Shown here: positions 35,730 through 45,796 of the stretch, piece by piece | Position numbering within the stretch: the first letter of the stretch is position 1 | Layout: each line of letters opens with the position of its first letter | From: Alphaproteobacteria bacterium | GTDB lineage: Bacteria > Pseudomonadota > Alphaproteobacteria > ATCC43930 > CGMCC-115725 | Assembly: GCA_028871455.1 (NCBI GenBank) | Contig: JAGWNF010000015.1 | Span: forward strand, 1 to 64,000 | Direction: 5' to 3' | Length of the DNA: 64,000 nucleotides | Position numbers and translations under genes: made by a program | The notes under the pieces: generated by a model | What the model was told of the DNA's origin: nothing | Databases searched by the model: none | What the model saw: only the letters and a program-made list of their open reading frames with translations

Positions 35730-37229
35730 TCAGGCGCGCTTCAACACGCCCTTGCGACCAAGCGCCTTGGCCAGCGCATCCAGCCGACGCTGTACGCTTT
35801 CGCCGAAACGTTGCGCGCCGTCGCCGTTCAACTGCAACTGGACCTCGTGGCCTTGCAGTGCCAATGCACTGCCGTGCAATGCGGCCGGCACGCCGCCGCT
35901 GACCGTATAGGCCAAGCGCATAGCCAGCCCCACGGTGCGCGCCGCCGACAGCTCCGACTCGTCAAGGAGCTCAAGCGGCGCCAGCAACTCGACCGTACCG
36001 CGGCCACCATAGCGCGCGTGCAAGGCCGCCGCGACAAACGCCCGGCCCGGATGCTCGATGCCGGCGACCGGCATGTAGAGCGCATGGCGCACGGCCTGCT
36101 CCGCGCGATAATCCGGATGGTCGTTCCAGGCAATATCGGACAGCAAGGCTGCAGCATGGCGCAGGCGCTTTTGCTCCGGCCGCTCCTTAGGAAAAAGCGG
36201 ATTCATCCAGGCAAACAGCGCGCTGCCGATGTCGCCGAAGCGCGTGTAGGCGCGTGCCGTCTCGAGGCAGGCCGTGATCAGCGGATCGGCCGCGCGTTCG
36301 GCCGGGTCGAGCAGGCTGAAATGATGGCCCTCGCGCAATCCCCAAGCCGAGAACACGACGCGCTTGGGATCCATGCGCTTCATGATCCGGGCGAGCACGC
36401 GGCCCGCCAGCGGCACGACCTCGAGGCGCTTTTTCGACAATCCGGCGATACTGTCGAGCGATTTGCGCGTCTGCTTGGCGACGAAATCGAGAAATTTCTC
36501 GGCCTCGCCGCGCGACATCGTGTAGTTCTGGATGATGTGCAGCGGATACTGGCTTTCAGCCATATGGATTCGCGCGAGCGCACGCCACGAGCCGCCGACC
36601 GCGTAAAAGTTGCCGCCGTCGGCCGCGGTCAGCCACGGCACCGTGGTGAGCAACCGATCAATGACATCCTTGAGCTTCTTGTCGTCGTCGGCGAGGTCCG
36701 CAAGCCGCAAAGGACCCAGCGGCAACGTTGCGGCGCGGCCGACCGCGCCTTTGCCGATCTCGATCAGCTCGATCGATCCGCCGCCCAGATCACCAACGAT
36801 CCCGCTTGCCTCAGGCATGCTCGCCAGCACACCCATGGCCGACAGCCGTCCCTCCTCCTCGCCCGATAGGACCCGGACGCGAAGGTTGAAGCGCTTTTCG
36901 ATCTCCTGCACGAAGGCGGGCCCGTCCGCAGCGTCGCGCACGGCCGCCGTCGCCAGCACGTCGAATCGAGTCGCGCCGAGCGCGCGAGCCAGCGCCACGA
37001 ACCGTTGCAGATTCGCGCGCGCCATCTCGACGCCCTCGATATCGAGTTTGCCGGTCTTGTTCAGGCTGCGGCCGAGGCCGCACATCACCTTTTCATTGAA
37101 CAGCGTGCGCGCCGGGCGCCTCAGCCCGTCGAATACCACCAACCGAAGGGAATTGGAGCCGATATCGACGACGGCGACCGCATCGCGCCGGACGGCTCCT
37201 TCGACCGCCACGGCAAAACGCTGCGCCAT
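35730..37229 (-). CDS. ppx: Exopolyphosphatase / Ppx-GppA family
   Basis: 499 residues. The actin-like ATPase fold opens with VAVVDIGSNSLRLVVFD, followed by EEEGRLSAMGVLASMPEASGIVGDLGGGSIELIEI, which carries the second phosphate-binding loop. The C-terminal HD-like domain contains LLSDIAWNDHPDYRAEQA. It releases phosphate from polyphosphate (and possibly pppGpp). It starts right after the ppk stop, so ppk and ppx form an operon for synthesis and breakdown of polyphosphate. Confidence 0.9.
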   Translation of the reverse strand: MAQRFAVAVEGAVRRDAVAVVDIGSNSLRLVVFDGLRRPARTLFNEKVMCGLGRSLNKTGKLDIEGVEMARANLQRFVALARALGATRFDVLATAAVRDAADGPAFVQEIEKRFNLRVRVLSGEEEGRLSAMGVLASMPEASGIVGDLGGGSIELIEIGKGAVGRAATLPLGPLRLADLADDDKKLKDVIDRLLTTVPWLTAADGGNFYAVGGSWRALARIHMAESQYPLHIIQNYTMSRGEAEKFLDFVAKQTRKSLDSIAGLSKKRLEVVPLAGRVLARIMKRMDPKRVVFSAWGLREGHHFSLLDPAERAADPLITACLETARAYTRFGDIGSALFAWMNPLFPKERPEQKRLRHAAALLSDIAWNDHPDYRAEQAVRHALYMPVAGIEHPGRAFVAAALHARYGGRGTVELLAPLELLDESELSAARTVGLAMRLAYTVSGGVPAALHGSALALQGHEVQLQLNGDGAQRFGESVQRRLDALAKALGRKGVLKRA

Positions 37230-37231
37230 CC

Positions 37232-39409
37232 TCAGGATTCACCTCGTTCGGCCACTAAGCGCGGCGACGGTCGTGGGCGCTGTTGCAGCGCGCTGCCGCG
37301 GCCCGAGAGGCTCGGATTGGTCATGAAGTATGTATGCGCGCTCGGCGCCTGAGGGTCAACACTCGCCCGCTCGTAAACGCCATCCGGACCGAGCCGCCAC
37401 GTCTGGGCCTCGTCCTTGAGCGAGGTCTGCATGATTTCGACCAGGACTTGGCGGTGCACGGTTTCATTCTCGATCGGCACCAGCGCCTCGACTCGCCAAT
37501 CGAAGTTGCGCGGCATCCAATCGGCCGACGAGATGAAGACCAGGGCATCGCGCGACGGCAGCGCCTTGCCGTTGCCGAAACACACGATTCGCCCATGCTC
37601 GAGGAAGCGGCCGATGAGGCTTTTGACCCGAATGTTCTCCGATAGGCCCTTGACGCCCGGCCGCAGGCAGCAGATGCCGCGGACGATCAGGTCGATTTTC
37701 ACGCCGTCCTGCGACGCTTCGTAGAGTTTGTCGATCATCGCCGGGTCGACCAGCGAGTTGAGCTTGGCCCAGATCTGCGCTGGCCGGCCGGCACGTGCAT
37801 AGGCAATTTCGGCGTCGATCAGCTGCGTCAGGCGCTGCCGCAAATTGATCGGCGCGATCGCGATCTTCTCGAGTTTGGCCGGCGTCGCATAGCCGGTCAT
37901 GTAGTTGAACAGCTGTTGCGCGTCGCGGCAAAGTGCCGGGTCGCTGGTGAAGAAGCTGAGGTCGGTATAAACCTTCGCTGTGTACGGGTGATAATTGCCC
38001 GTGCCGTAATGAACATAGAGTCGCAGCTCGCCGCCTTCGCGCCGGGCCACCAGCGAGACCTTGGCGTGGGTCTTGAGCTCGAGGAAGCCGTAGACCACCT
38101 GCACGCCCGCGCGCTCAAGGTCGCGCGCCCACCGGATGTTGCGCTCTTCGTCGAAACGCGCCTTGAGCTCGACCAGCGCGGTGACCGACTTGCCCGCCTC
38201 GGCGGCCTCGATCAGCGCCCGCACGATGGGGCTGTCATCGCTGGTGCGATAGAGCGTCTGCTTGATCGCGACCACCGCGGGGTCGTGCGCCGCCTGACGG
38301 ACGAACTGCACCACCACGTCGAAGCTTTCGTAGGGATGGTGGACGATGATGTCCTTTTGCCGGATCGCGGCGAAGCAATCGCCCCCGAAATCGCGGATGC
38401 GCTCGGGGAAGCGCGGGTTGTACGGTGTGAAGACCAGATCCGGGCGCTCGTCGATGATGAGCTGGCGCGTATCGGCGAGCCCCAGGATGCCATCCAGCGG
38501 AAAGACGTCATCCGCCGACGCGCCGAGCTTCTCGATCAGGAACCGGCGTAGATCCTCCGGCATCGCGGCTTCGACGCCGAGATAGATGACGTGACCACGG
38601 CGGCGGCGCTTGAGCGCGGTTTCGAACAGCCGCGCAAGATCCTCGGCCTCTTCCTCGATTTCGACCTCGCTGTCGCGCAGAACGCGGAACATGCCCTTCC
38701 CGACGACGGCGAATCCCGGAAAAAGTTGATGAAGGAACTCACCGATCACCTGCTCGACGGGAATGAAGCGGACCTCCTTGCCCGGCAGCCGCACGAAGCG
38801 GGCGATCGACGGCGGGATCAGAATCAGCGCCTGCATGCGATTGCCATCGCTTTTGCGCGATAGCTCGAGCATCAGGCCGAAGCCGAGATTCGCGACGAAC
38901 GGGAACGGATGCGCCGGATCTATTGCCAGCGGCGTCAGCACCGGAAATATCTCGGCCATGAAGCGCTCGGCAAGAAACGCCCGGTCGGCGGATGTCAGGT
39001 CCTCGGGACCGACGACGGCGATACCGCGTTCGGTCATTTCCTGGCGCAGCGCGCGCCAGGTCACCTGTTGGTCCTGCATGAGCTTGCCGCCGCGGCGATT
39101 GATCGCAGCGAGCTGCTGAGCGGGCGTCAGGCCGTCCTGACTCGGCGTCGTGATCCCGGCCTGGACCTGACCCTTGAGTCCGGCGACGCGCACCATGTAG
39201 AACTCGTCGAGATTGTTCGCGGAGATCGACAGGAACCGCAGACGCTCCAGCAAGGGATGGCGGTGATGGTCGGCCTCGGCGAGGACGCGCTCATTGAATG
39301 CCAGCCACGAAAGCTCGCGATTGATGAACCGATCGGGCGAACGCTCACCCGCCGGCGCGCCTGCCGAGCGCCGTTGCGCTTCCGGCCTGACCGCCATTTC
39401 CCGCTCCAT
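37232..39409 (-). CDS. ppk: Polyphosphate kinase 1
   Basis: 725 residues in the four-domain PPK1 layout: an N-terminal helical domain ([20 protein letters not shown]), a head domain and two PLD-like catalytic domains. Visible are the ATP-site and autophosphorylation regions [12 protein letters not shown] and [15 protein letters not shown], the latter with the catalytic-histidine signature, and [19 protein letters not shown]. It reversibly makes polyphosphate from ATP at the membrane. It is the first gene of the ppk-ppx operon and divergent from sixA. Confidence 0.95.
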   Translation of the reverse strand: MEREMAVRPEAQRRSAGAPAGERSPDRFINRELSWLAFNERVLAEADHHRHPLLERLRFLSISANNLDEFYMVRVAGLKGQVQAGITTPSQDGLTPAQQLAAINRRGGKLMQDQQVTWRALRQEMTERGIAVVGPEDLTSADRAFLAERFMAEIFPVLTPLAIDPAHPFPFVANLGFGLMLELSRKSDGNRMQALILIPPSIARFVRLPGKEVRFIPVEQVIGEFLHQLFPGFAVVGKGMFRVLRDSEVEIEEEAEDLARLFETALKRRRRGHVIYLGVEAAMPEDLRRFLIEKLGASADDVFPLDGILGLADTRQLIIDERPDLVFTPYNPRFPERIRDFGGDCFAAIRQKDIIVHHPYESFDVVVQFVRQAAHDPAVVAIKQTLYRTSDDSPIVRALIEAAEAGKSVTALVELKARFDEERNIRWARDLERAGVQVVYGFLELKTHAKVSLVARREGGELRLYVHYGTGNYHPYTAKVYTDLSFFTSDPALCRDAQQLFNYMTGYATPAKLEKIAIAPINLRQRLTQLIDAEIAYARAGRPAQIWAKLNSLVDPAMIDKLYEASQDGVKIDLIVRGICCLRPGVKGLSENIRVKSLIGRFLEHGRIVCFGNGKALPSRDALVFISSADWMPRNFDWRVEALVPIENETVHRQVLVEIMQTSLKDEAQTWRLGPDGVYERASVDPQAPSAHTYFMTNPSLSGRGSALQQRPRPSPRLVAERGES

Positions 39410-39463
39410 GCCGCAAGTTTATAAAGCCTATGTGAACATGTTATTGCATTGCGGAGCAAGGGA

Positions 39464-39982
39464 TTGAGCGCGCTCTTCCTTTTGCGGCATGCCAAAGCCG
39501 TGGCCCAACATGCGGACGGCGACCGCGCCCGCGGCTTAACGGAGGGGGGGCGCGACGCCGCCCGCGCCATCGCCGCTGCGATCGCCGAGCGCCGGATCAT
39601 GCCGTCGCTCGTTCTATGCTCGGATTCGGCCCGGACCCGCGAAACGCTCGAGATCGTGCTTCCGGTGTTCAAGCCGCAGCCGGAGGTTCTTTACGAGGAG
39701 GCGCTGTATCTCGCCGACGCCAAGCAGATGCTGCAGCGCCTGCGGCGGGTCGCCGAAGACGTCCGCTCGGTCATGCTCGTCGGCCACAATCCCGGCCTCC
39801 AGGAGCTGGCGGTGATGTTGTCCGACCAGCCGACCGGTCCGCTGATGTCGCGGCTGACCACGGATTTTCCCACCGCAACCTTGGCGCGCTTCGAGGTCAA
39901 TCTCGCCTGGTCCGCGCTTGAGCGCGGCGGCGCCCGGCTGATGGCGATCCTCGTGCCGAACGCGGCACCGGTGAAGCGCTAA
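39464..39982 (+). CDS. sixA: SixA-type phosphohistidine phosphatase
   Basis: About 172 residues of the histidine phosphatase superfamily. The catalytic start is LFLLRHAKA (the RH of the usual RHG motif), with LCSDSARTRETLEI and the second histidine in VMLVGHNPGLQEL. SixA removes phosphate from phosphohistidine proteins such as HPt domains or PTS components. I choose the TTG at 39464 with GGAG 7 bases upstream; a TTG at 39449 would add five residues. The stop overlaps the convergent hdaA stop by 4 bases. Confidence 0.85.
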   Translation: MSALFLLRHAKAVAQHADGDRARGLTEGGRDAARAIAAAIAERRIMPSLVLCSDSARTRETLEIVLPVFKPQPEVLYEEALYLADAKQMLQRLRRVAEDVRSVMLVGHNPGLQELAVMLSDQPTGPLMSRLTTDFPTATLARFEVNLAWSALERGGARLMAILVPNAAPVKR

Positions 39983-40647
39983 AGGCGCAACACGCGCCGG
40001 GCAAGCGGCACGGTAATGGGACGTTTCTCGGCGAGCGCCGCCGCATCGAGCGCCGCCGCCGTTGCCCGCGCCACCGCGAACGAGCGTTCGATGCGCGGCA
40101 CGAGATACGCGATAACGTCGACTGCGACCGTGACCTGGCGATCGGCGAAAAGCTTCACCAGGACGGCACCGAGCAAGGCATCGTCCGGCGGGCTCAGGGC
40201 GACCGCCGGCGCCGCCAGGAGCCGCGAGCGCAGATCAGGCAGCAGAATCGACCAATGCGACGGCGACTCCGGCGCGACGATCAGTAGATGGCCGCGTCGC
40301 TCCGCAACGAAATTATAGAGATGCAGCAGCGCCTGTTCCGCGGCGAGGTTGGCGCCGTCGACAACGACGGCGCGCGAGGCGCCGACGAGTGCCGGCACCG
40401 TCTCGACCTCAAGGCCAGCGGGCTCAATCAAGATCGGCGTCGCCCCGGTCGCGCGCACGCGCGCCGCAAACACATGCGCGAGATGCGTTTTGCCGGCACC
40501 GGGGGGGCCGTAGATCGCGAGTGCCGGCTGCGGCCAATCCGGCCAGCGCTCGAGCCACCCGACTGCGATCTCGTTCGATGCCGCGATTAAAAAATCCTCG
40601 CGACCGAGCGCCGGTAGATGGCCGAGGTCCAGCGGCAGCTGCGCCAC
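39979..40647 (-). CDS. hdaA: HdaA, DnaA-related regulator of replication initiation
   Basis: 222 residues. The N-terminal QLPLDL (3-8) is the clamp-binding peptide of Hda/HdaA proteins. The AAA+ domain has Walker A GPPGAGKTH (about 48-56) and a weakened Walker B (AVVVDGAN). HdaA with the DNA-loaded sliding clamp stimulates ATP hydrolysis by DnaA and prevents over-initiation in Alphaproteobacteria. It begins 1-2 bases after the upstream permease gene ends, so it belongs to the perM-hdaA operon. Confidence 0.85.
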   Translation of the reverse strand: MAQLPLDLGHLPALGREDFLIAASNEIAVGWLERWPDWPQPALAIYGPPGAGKTHLAHVFAARVRATGATPILIEPAGLEVETVPALVGASRAVVVDGANLAAEQALLHLYNFVAERRGHLLIVAPESPSHWSILLPDLRSRLLAAPAVALSPPDDALLGAVLVKLFADRQVTVAVDVIAYLVPRIERSFAVARATAAALDAAALAEKRPITVPLARRVLRL

Positions 40648-40648
40648 G

Positions 40649-41734
40649 CTAGCTCCGTTTGCGCGTCGGCGTCTGGTGCGGGTCGTAAAACGGGCTTTCC
40701 CGGTAGCGACTCATGCCAAAGCGTACCAGCACACCGGTCACCGCCGCCGCTGGCAGCGCCAACAGCACGCCGAGGAAGCCGAACAGTTTGCCGAACGCCA
40801 GCAGAGCGAAGATCACCCAAAGCGGATGGAGATTGACCCGATCGCCCACTAGTTTCGGCGACAGGACATTGGCCTCGACGGTCTGGCCGATGGCGAAAAT
40901 CACGAGCACGCTACCGGCGGCCATCCAGGTCGGCGTGTGAACCAGGGTTAGACCCATCGCCAAAACGAAACCAATCGCGCTGCCGATGATCGGAATGAAC
41001 GACAGGATGCCAATCAGCAGGCCGATGACGATTGCAAATTGAGTGCCGACGACACTGAGCGTCGCCGCGTACCAGACCGCCAGGATGAATCCGACGAGAA
41101 TCTGACCGCGGATGAATCCTGCCAGTGTCTGGTTCACCGTTTCGGCCTGCCGGCGCACCGTGGCCACATATTCCCGCGGTATCCAGCTTTCGACGTGAGC
41201 GACGAAGCCATGCCAGTCGCGCATCAGATAGAACGCGACCAACGGCGTGATGAAGATGATCGACAGCAGATTGGCGAGCGCGACGCCACTACTAAGGACG
41301 TCTTTGGCGACCGTCGCCGCCCAGCCGAGCACAGCCGAGGACCAATTGCCGATCATCGCGCGCAGCTTGTCGACATCGGCCGGCGATAGCCGCTCCCGCG
41401 CCAGCTGGACGAGCTGCTGCACGACGTGGCGGCCCTGGTCCATGGCGGTCGGCGCGACCTTGGCGAGCTCCGTCACCTGGACTTCGACCAGCGGTGCCAA
41501 CATCAAAACGATCAATGCGATGATCAACACGAACGCGACCAGCACCGCCAGCGCCGCCAGATTGCGCGACCACCGCCAGTGTTCGAGGCGATCGACCAGC
41601 GGCGCCAGGAAATAGGCGATGCCGAATCCAGCGACGAAAGGCACCAGTACCGAACCAAGGCGGTTAATCGCATAGAGCAGGACGAGAAAAATCGCTGCCC
41701 AGAACAACGCCACCATCCGCGGCGACGGCGTCAT
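40649..41734 (-). CDS. AI-2E family (PerM/YdgG-like) membrane transporter
   Basis: About 361 residues with seven to eight predicted membrane segments: FWAAIFLVLLYAINRLG, then VPFVAGFGIAYFLAPLVDRLE, which is the family opening. A central extended region precedes FIRGQILVGFILAVWYAATLSVVGTQFAIVIGLLIGILSFIPIIG. The substrate is unknown in most members. The start is the ATG at 41734 with GGAAGAG upstream, one base after the stop of the phosphatidyltransferase gene. Next to hdaA this is a conserved alphaproteobacterial order. Confidence 0.88.
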   Translation of the reverse strand: MTPSPRMVALFWAAIFLVLLYAINRLGSVLVPFVAGFGIAYFLAPLVDRLEHWRWSRNLAALAVLVAFVLIIALIVLMLAPLVEVQVTELAKVAPTAMDQGRHVVQQLVQLARERLSPADVDKLRAMIGNWSSAVLGWAATVAKDVLSSGVALANLLSIIFITPLVAFYLMRDWHGFVAHVESWIPREYVATVRRQAETVNQTLAGFIRGQILVGFILAVWYAATLSVVGTQFAIVIGLLIGILSFIPIIGSAIGFVLAMGLTLVHTPTWMAAGSVLVIFAIGQTVEANVLSPKLVGDRVNLHPLWVIFALLAFGKLFGFLGVLLALPAAAVTGVLVRFGMSRYRESPFYDPHQTPTRKRS

Positions 41735-41735
41735 G

Positions 41736-42278
41736 TCACGACTCTTCCGTGCCGGCGAAGCCACGCATCCAGCGGACGAGATAGACCGCGCCCGATAGCA
41801 CAGTCGTCGCGGCGACCGCGTCGATCAGGATCGCCGTAATGCCGCGGTCCGCGACCTTGAGCCCGAGATGCGCAAGCGTCCACGCCACCAGCACGATCTG
41901 CAGCGCCGTGTTGACCTTGCTGATCATCAATGGGCGCGCGTTAAGTGGCTCCGCCGCGAACTGCGTCAGGACGAAGCCGCCGATGATCAGCACATCGCGG
42001 AACACGACCAGGATCACCAGCCAATTGGGCAGATAGCCAGCGAGACCGAGCGTTACCACCATGCTGACGATCAGCGCCTTATCGGCGATCGGATCGAGCA
42101 GCGCGCCAAGCTCGGAACGGCTGTTGAAGCGCTTGGCGACGAAGCCATCGACGGCATCGGATGCGCCGGCCACCAGGAACAGCCAAAACGCGCTGGTCAG
42201 GTCGCCGTTGAGAATGAACCAGATGCCGATCGGCGCAGACAATAGCCGTGCCAGAGATATGTAGTTCGGCAGGTTCAT
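41736..42278 (-). CDS. CDP-alcohol phosphatidyltransferase (PgsA/ClsB-like)
   Basis: About 180 residues with five or six membrane helices. It starts MNLPNYISLARLLSAPIGIWF and holds the CDP-alcohol signature D-x2-DG-x2-A-x8-G-x3-D-x3-D as DAVDGFVAKRFNSRSELGALLDPIAD (about residues 38-63, shown here in outline). The second aspartate pair binds metal and CDP-diacylglycerol. It transfers a phosphatidyl group to glycerol phosphate or a similar alcohol. A longer reading frame upstream is a proline/arginine-rich shadow of the DUF2066 gene and is not used. Confidence 0.85.
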   Translation of the reverse strand: MNLPNYISLARLLSAPIGIWFILNGDLTSAFWLFLVAGASDAVDGFVAKRFNSRSELGALLDPIADKALIVSMVVTLGLAGYLPNWLVILVVFRDVLIIGGFVLTQFAAEPLNARPLMISKVNTALQIVLVAWTLAHLGLKVADRGITAILIDAVAATTVLSGAVYLVRWMRGFAGTEES

Positions 42279-42291
42279 CCGGGTGTCGCGT

Positions 42292-43551
42292 TCAGTGCAG
42301 CGTGGCGGGCGCGCCGGAGGCCGCGGGCGTGGTGGGGTTGGCGGGCGCAGCGGGTACGGTGGGCGCGGTGAACCCCTGAGGCGCAGCGGATGAAGCAGGC
42401 GCGATCGACCCCGAGGATGCGGCTTCCGAATGCGGCGCGAGAACATAGGCCGGCGGATTGCCGGTAAGGGAGAGATTGTTCTGCGCGAGCGCCAGCTGGA
42501 GCTGTGCCAAATCGCCGACATAATGGATCACGATGTCGGCCTGCTGGCGGTTGATTTCCATCAGATCGGCCTTCTGCACCGCCGGTATGGCGCCGAGCTT
42601 CCGTCGTACGCCCACCCAGTCCTGGAGGCTGCTGATTGGCACCGTGGCGGTCACGGTCGCGACCTGGTTGAGATCGAGGATGTTCGCCGCCTTCCAGGCG
42701 TCCTCGACCTGCGCCACGGTGCCGGCAACCGCGCGCGCCAGCAGTGCGGCTTCGTCCTCGCCCGTGCCGAGCGTGTAAGAGCCGGTCCAGTTTTGCGGTG
42801 CCGCGCCGGAACCGGGCGAAAACCGCGTCGCCGTCACCGCGACGGTCTCGTTGGCCGCGCCAGCATTTGTGACCGTCGCCTTCGCGACCAAGACGTCAGC
42901 GCCGTCATAGCGCTGCGAGATCGCCGTCAATGCAGCGCTATCGCCGCTCAAAGCGCGTGGCGCGTCGATCGCGGCGATATCCTCGGCGCCGCCGAACGGC
43001 ATCACCAGCGGCACCAGCCCAGCCGGCGCATTGCGCTGGTTCCATGCCACCCGCCAGGGATTCGGATCCTCCCATAGCGTGGTCGTCGCACCGTTCGCGA
43101 ACACCGGCAAGACCACCAGCGGCTTGGACGGCGTCTCGGCGAACGGCACACCGGCACCGCGCAACAGCTGCCGAACGGCATCGGGCCGGAAGTGAAAGGT
43201 GTAATTGGCGAGATAGCGCACCGCCGAGTGGCGCTCGTTGCCAACCTCGAAGCCCTGGATCAGGTCGTTGAGCATGGCGTCGCTCGCCGACGGCAGTCGG
43301 CTCGCGTCCGAGGCACGGGTCAGGCGCGCGAGTAGAATGTTATAGGCTTGGCGCTCACCCTGGAGCCGTGCCGCCTCGCGTGCGGCGTCGGCCGAAGCCG
43401 CGGTCGCATCGACCGGCACGTTGGCGACGGTATAGACGCCCGCGGCCGTGCCGGGGGTTTGCGCCGGCGCCGGGCTCCCCGCCAGAACGAGGCCGATCAC
43501 CACCGCTGCCGCCCGCCAGTATCGCCCCAACCTGTGCGCTCGCCCGTCCAT
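42292..43551 (-). CDS. DUF2066 domain secreted protein
   Basis: About 419 residues. A signal peptide (YWRAAAVVIGLVLAGSPAPAQ) follows the ATG at 43551; an ATG at 43614 is also possible. The conserved DUF2066 region starts with VANVPVDATAASADAARE and continues with RLTRASDASRLP, FEVGNERHSAVRYLANYTFHFRPDAVRQLL and LPVFA. The C-terminus (last about 60 residues) is a low-complexity Ala/Pro/Ser/Thr tail. Function is unknown. It lies 13 bases upstream of the phosphatidyltransferase and begins the operon that runs to hdaA. Confidence 0.8.
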   Translation of the reverse strand: MDGRAHRLGRYWRAAAVVIGLVLAGSPAPAQTPGTAAGVYTVANVPVDATAASADAAREAARLQGERQAYNILLARLTRASDASRLPSASDAMLNDLIQGFEVGNERHSAVRYLANYTFHFRPDAVRQLLRGAGVPFAETPSKPLVVLPVFANGATTTLWEDPNPWRVAWNQRNAPAGLVPLVMPFGGAEDIAAIDAPRALSGDSAALTAISQRYDGADVLVAKATVTNAGAANETVAVTATRFSPGSGAAPQNWTGSYTLGTGEDEAALLARAVAGTVAQVEDAWKAANILDLNQVATVTATVPISSLQDWVGVRRKLGAIPAVQKADLMEINRQQADIVIHYVGDLAQLQLALAQNNLSLTGNPPAYVLAPHSEAASSGSIAPASSAAPQGFTAPTVPAAPANPTTPAASGAPATLH

Positions 43552-43836
43552 CCTGTGGCCTGTGCGTCGGTCATAGCCCAGAACCGGGCGGCACGCCAGT
43601 GAACCTACGGCCATGGTGGCGGCGCCGTTACGGCCGTTAAAGTCGCCGCCGGACTCAGAAAACGGCGACAATTTCGCCGCGCACGCAATCATCGACGGAC
43701 ACTGTTGCGATATTACCCGATTACCCGCAATTTCGTCGCCAACAACGTCGAACCATTGGCAGCGCCCGGAGGGAGCGAGACGAACTCGGCGAGAGCAACG
43801 ATAGGCTGGTGCCGGCTGGGTGAAATCGCGAGCCTG

Positions 43837-44094
43837 TCAGACGCCGACCCGTTTCATTTGCGGCTCGGGATAACGCGTGCCGGCCGCCGCCCCTTTCGGA
43901 AACGCCCTGTCGAGCGCCGCCAACGTAGCCGGCGACACTGCAAGCGCCGCCGCCTTGACGTTCTGCTCCAGCCATTTGCGGTGGATGGTGGCAATGGCTT
44001 CGTTGGGATCGGGATCGCCGTAAATCGGCGTCATGCTCATGCAGCCGAGACCGATGCACGACACTTCGAGCGAGCCGAGTTTGCGGCGTTTCAT
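43837..44094 (-). pseudogene. Internally deleted aldo/keto reductase remnant
   Basis: 85 codons. It begins as an aldo/keto reductase (MKRRKLGSLEVSCIGLGCMS, about 38 residues up to AIATIHR) and ends as one (KAAALAVSPATLAALDRAFPKG, GTRYPEPQMKRVGV). The middle, about 240 residues with the catalytic tyrosine, lysine and histidine, is missing, yet the frame is intact. It cannot have reductase activity. It lies between the DUF2066 operon and the CYTH-CHAD gene. The form of the damage is the same as in the livF remnant at 26405. Confidence 0.78.
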
Positions 44095-44172
44095 CGCAAG
44101 CCTCTCTGAGCTTTGGCGGAACGCGGCCAGCGGGGCGCGCGGTTAGAAGCCTAAATTATAAGGAAAAACGCC

Positions 44173-45780
44173 GTGCTTGCCAGACACGATTCGGCACGCA
44201 AAGCTAATCGGATGGCCGACAAGAAGTCCGCGATCCCGCCGGTCACCGCCGCTGAAATGCGCTATGTGCTGGCGCTGTCCGTCGCTCCGGAGGATGCGGC
44301 GCGGCTCTGGCAGAGTGACCTCGTGCGCGGCGGGCGCCTGACCCAGCGGCACGTTTCCACCACCTATTACGACACGCCCAATCAGGATTTTCGGCAGCGG
44401 ACGCTCGCCCTTTCGGTGCGCCGCGAGGGTGGTCGAGTAGTCGAGGTACTCGAAGCGATGCCGCCGCTGGCGGCGCTAGACGGCGAGCGGCCATGCTGGC
44501 AGGCACCACTGACGCGACCGGTCCCCGACCTGAAACGGTTTGCGAAGGTAGACGGCGTCGACGATCTCGACGAGGCGCCGCTGAGGCCGGTGTTCACCTG
44601 TCGGTTGCGGCGTAGTCGGACGGTTCTCGAGCCGGATGGCGCGGCTGTCACGCTATCGTTCGACGAAGGCGAAATCCGTGCGGCAGGCGGCCGTCGACTG
44701 CCGGTCTCCGAGATCGAACTCGAACTGCAGCAGGGCACACCGCGCGCCGTGTTCGAGCTGGCGAACGCGCTGACCGAAGAGGCACCGCTGCGGATCGAGT
44801 TGCGCAGCAAGGCGGCGCGCGGCTATGCGCTGGCCCAGCGCGGCGAGCCGCGCGGCACGCCAGCCGCTCCAAAATTCGGACGCGTCGCCCTGCATCGCAG
44901 CATGGCAGCCGAGGATGCGCTGGCGATGATCCTCGGACGGTGCCTCGCCCACATGCTGGCGAACGAGCGCGCCGCATCCTCCGGTACGGAGGAAGGCGTC
45001 CACCAGATGCGCGTTGCCCTGCGACGGCTGCGCGTCGCGCTGGCGCTGTTCAAATCCATGCTGCCGGACACCGAGCGTCAATGGATCATTGGCGAAGTCA
45101 AATGGCTCAACGGCGCGCTCGGTCGTGCGCGCAATTGGGACATCGCCGCCGGTTTGGTGGAGCACGTGCGCGGCGGCCTGAGCGACGATCGCGACCTGGC
45201 CGCGCTCGCGCGCGCCGTCGGGCGCGAGCGGCGCCGGGCCTATGTCGCGCTGCGGGGCGTGCTACATGCGCGCCGCTATGCGCTATTCACCCTCGGCCTT
45301 CTCGGGATGATCGAGACACGAGCTTGGCGCCGGCCGGGCGCGCTGGCTACGTCGATCCTCCAGGTGTCGGTCGTCGGCAAGCTCGCCGATCAGGTGCTGG
45401 AGCGACGCTACCGCAAAGCGCGCGACCGCGTGCGCAACTTCGACCGGCTCGGCGCGGTGGGCCGTCATCGCCTGCGCATTGCGCTCAAGAAGATGCGCTA
45501 CGCCGCGGAATCGTTCGCCTCGATCTATCCGGCAAAAGCCGTCCGCCGCTACAGCAAGCGGCTCGCAAGGTTGCAGGACGGATTAGGGCTGCTCAATGAC
45601 ATTGCCTCGACGGAGCGGTTGCTGCGGACGGTGGTCCAGCGACGGCCGTCGCACGCGCTGGTTCGCGGCGCGGCTCTGGTCCGCGGTTGGTCCGCGCGCG
45701 TCGCCGTCGAATGCGAGGGCGAGCTACAGCAGGGATTGAAGCGGCTGAAGAAAGCCGAGCCGTTCTGGCGACGGCCCTAG
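44173..45780 (+). CDS. CYTH and CHAD domain protein (polyphosphate-associated)
   Basis: 535 residues. The N-terminal CYTH (triphosphate tunnel) domain spans about 25-220 and the C-terminal CHAD domain about 245-520. CHAD shows its conserved histidine/arginine helices EGVHQMRVALRRLRVALALFKS and GRHRLRIALKKMRYAAESF, which bind polyphosphate. The CYTH ExExK opening is weak (AEMRYVLAL), so triphosphatase activity is doubtful. The GTG at 44173 has AAGGA 7-10 bases upstream and is preferred to the ATG at 44212. A functional link to ppk/ppx in the same window is likely. Confidence 0.85.
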   Translation: MLARHDSARKANRMADKKSAIPPVTAAEMRYVLALSVAPEDAARLWQSDLVRGGRLTQRHVSTTYYDTPNQDFRQRTLALSVRREGGRVVEVLEAMPPLAALDGERPCWQAPLTRPVPDLKRFAKVDGVDDLDEAPLRPVFTCRLRRSRTVLEPDGAAVTLSFDEGEIRAAGGRRLPVSEIELELQQGTPRAVFELANALTEEAPLRIELRSKAARGYALAQRGEPRGTPAAPKFGRVALHRSMAAEDALAMILGRCLAHMLANERAASSGTEEGVHQMRVALRRLRVALALFKSMLPDTERQWIIGEVKWLNGALGRARNWDIAAGLVEHVRGGLSDDRDLAALARAVGRERRRAYVALRGVLHARRYALFTLGLLGMIETRAWRRPGALATSILQVSVVGKLADQVLERRYRKARDRVRNFDRLGAVGRHRLRIALKKMRYAAESFASIYPAKAVRRYSKRLARLQDGLGLLNDIASTERLLRTVVQRRPSHALVRGAALVRGWSARVAVECEGELQQGLKRLKKAEPFWRRP

Positions 45781-45796
45781 AACGCGCCGTCGCCGC

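Noticed and set aside
42279-42521. 81-codon N-terminal extension of the phosphatidyltransferase
   Set aside because: It is Pro/Arg-rich, overlaps the DUF2066 C-terminus in another frame, and family members start at MNLPNYISL.
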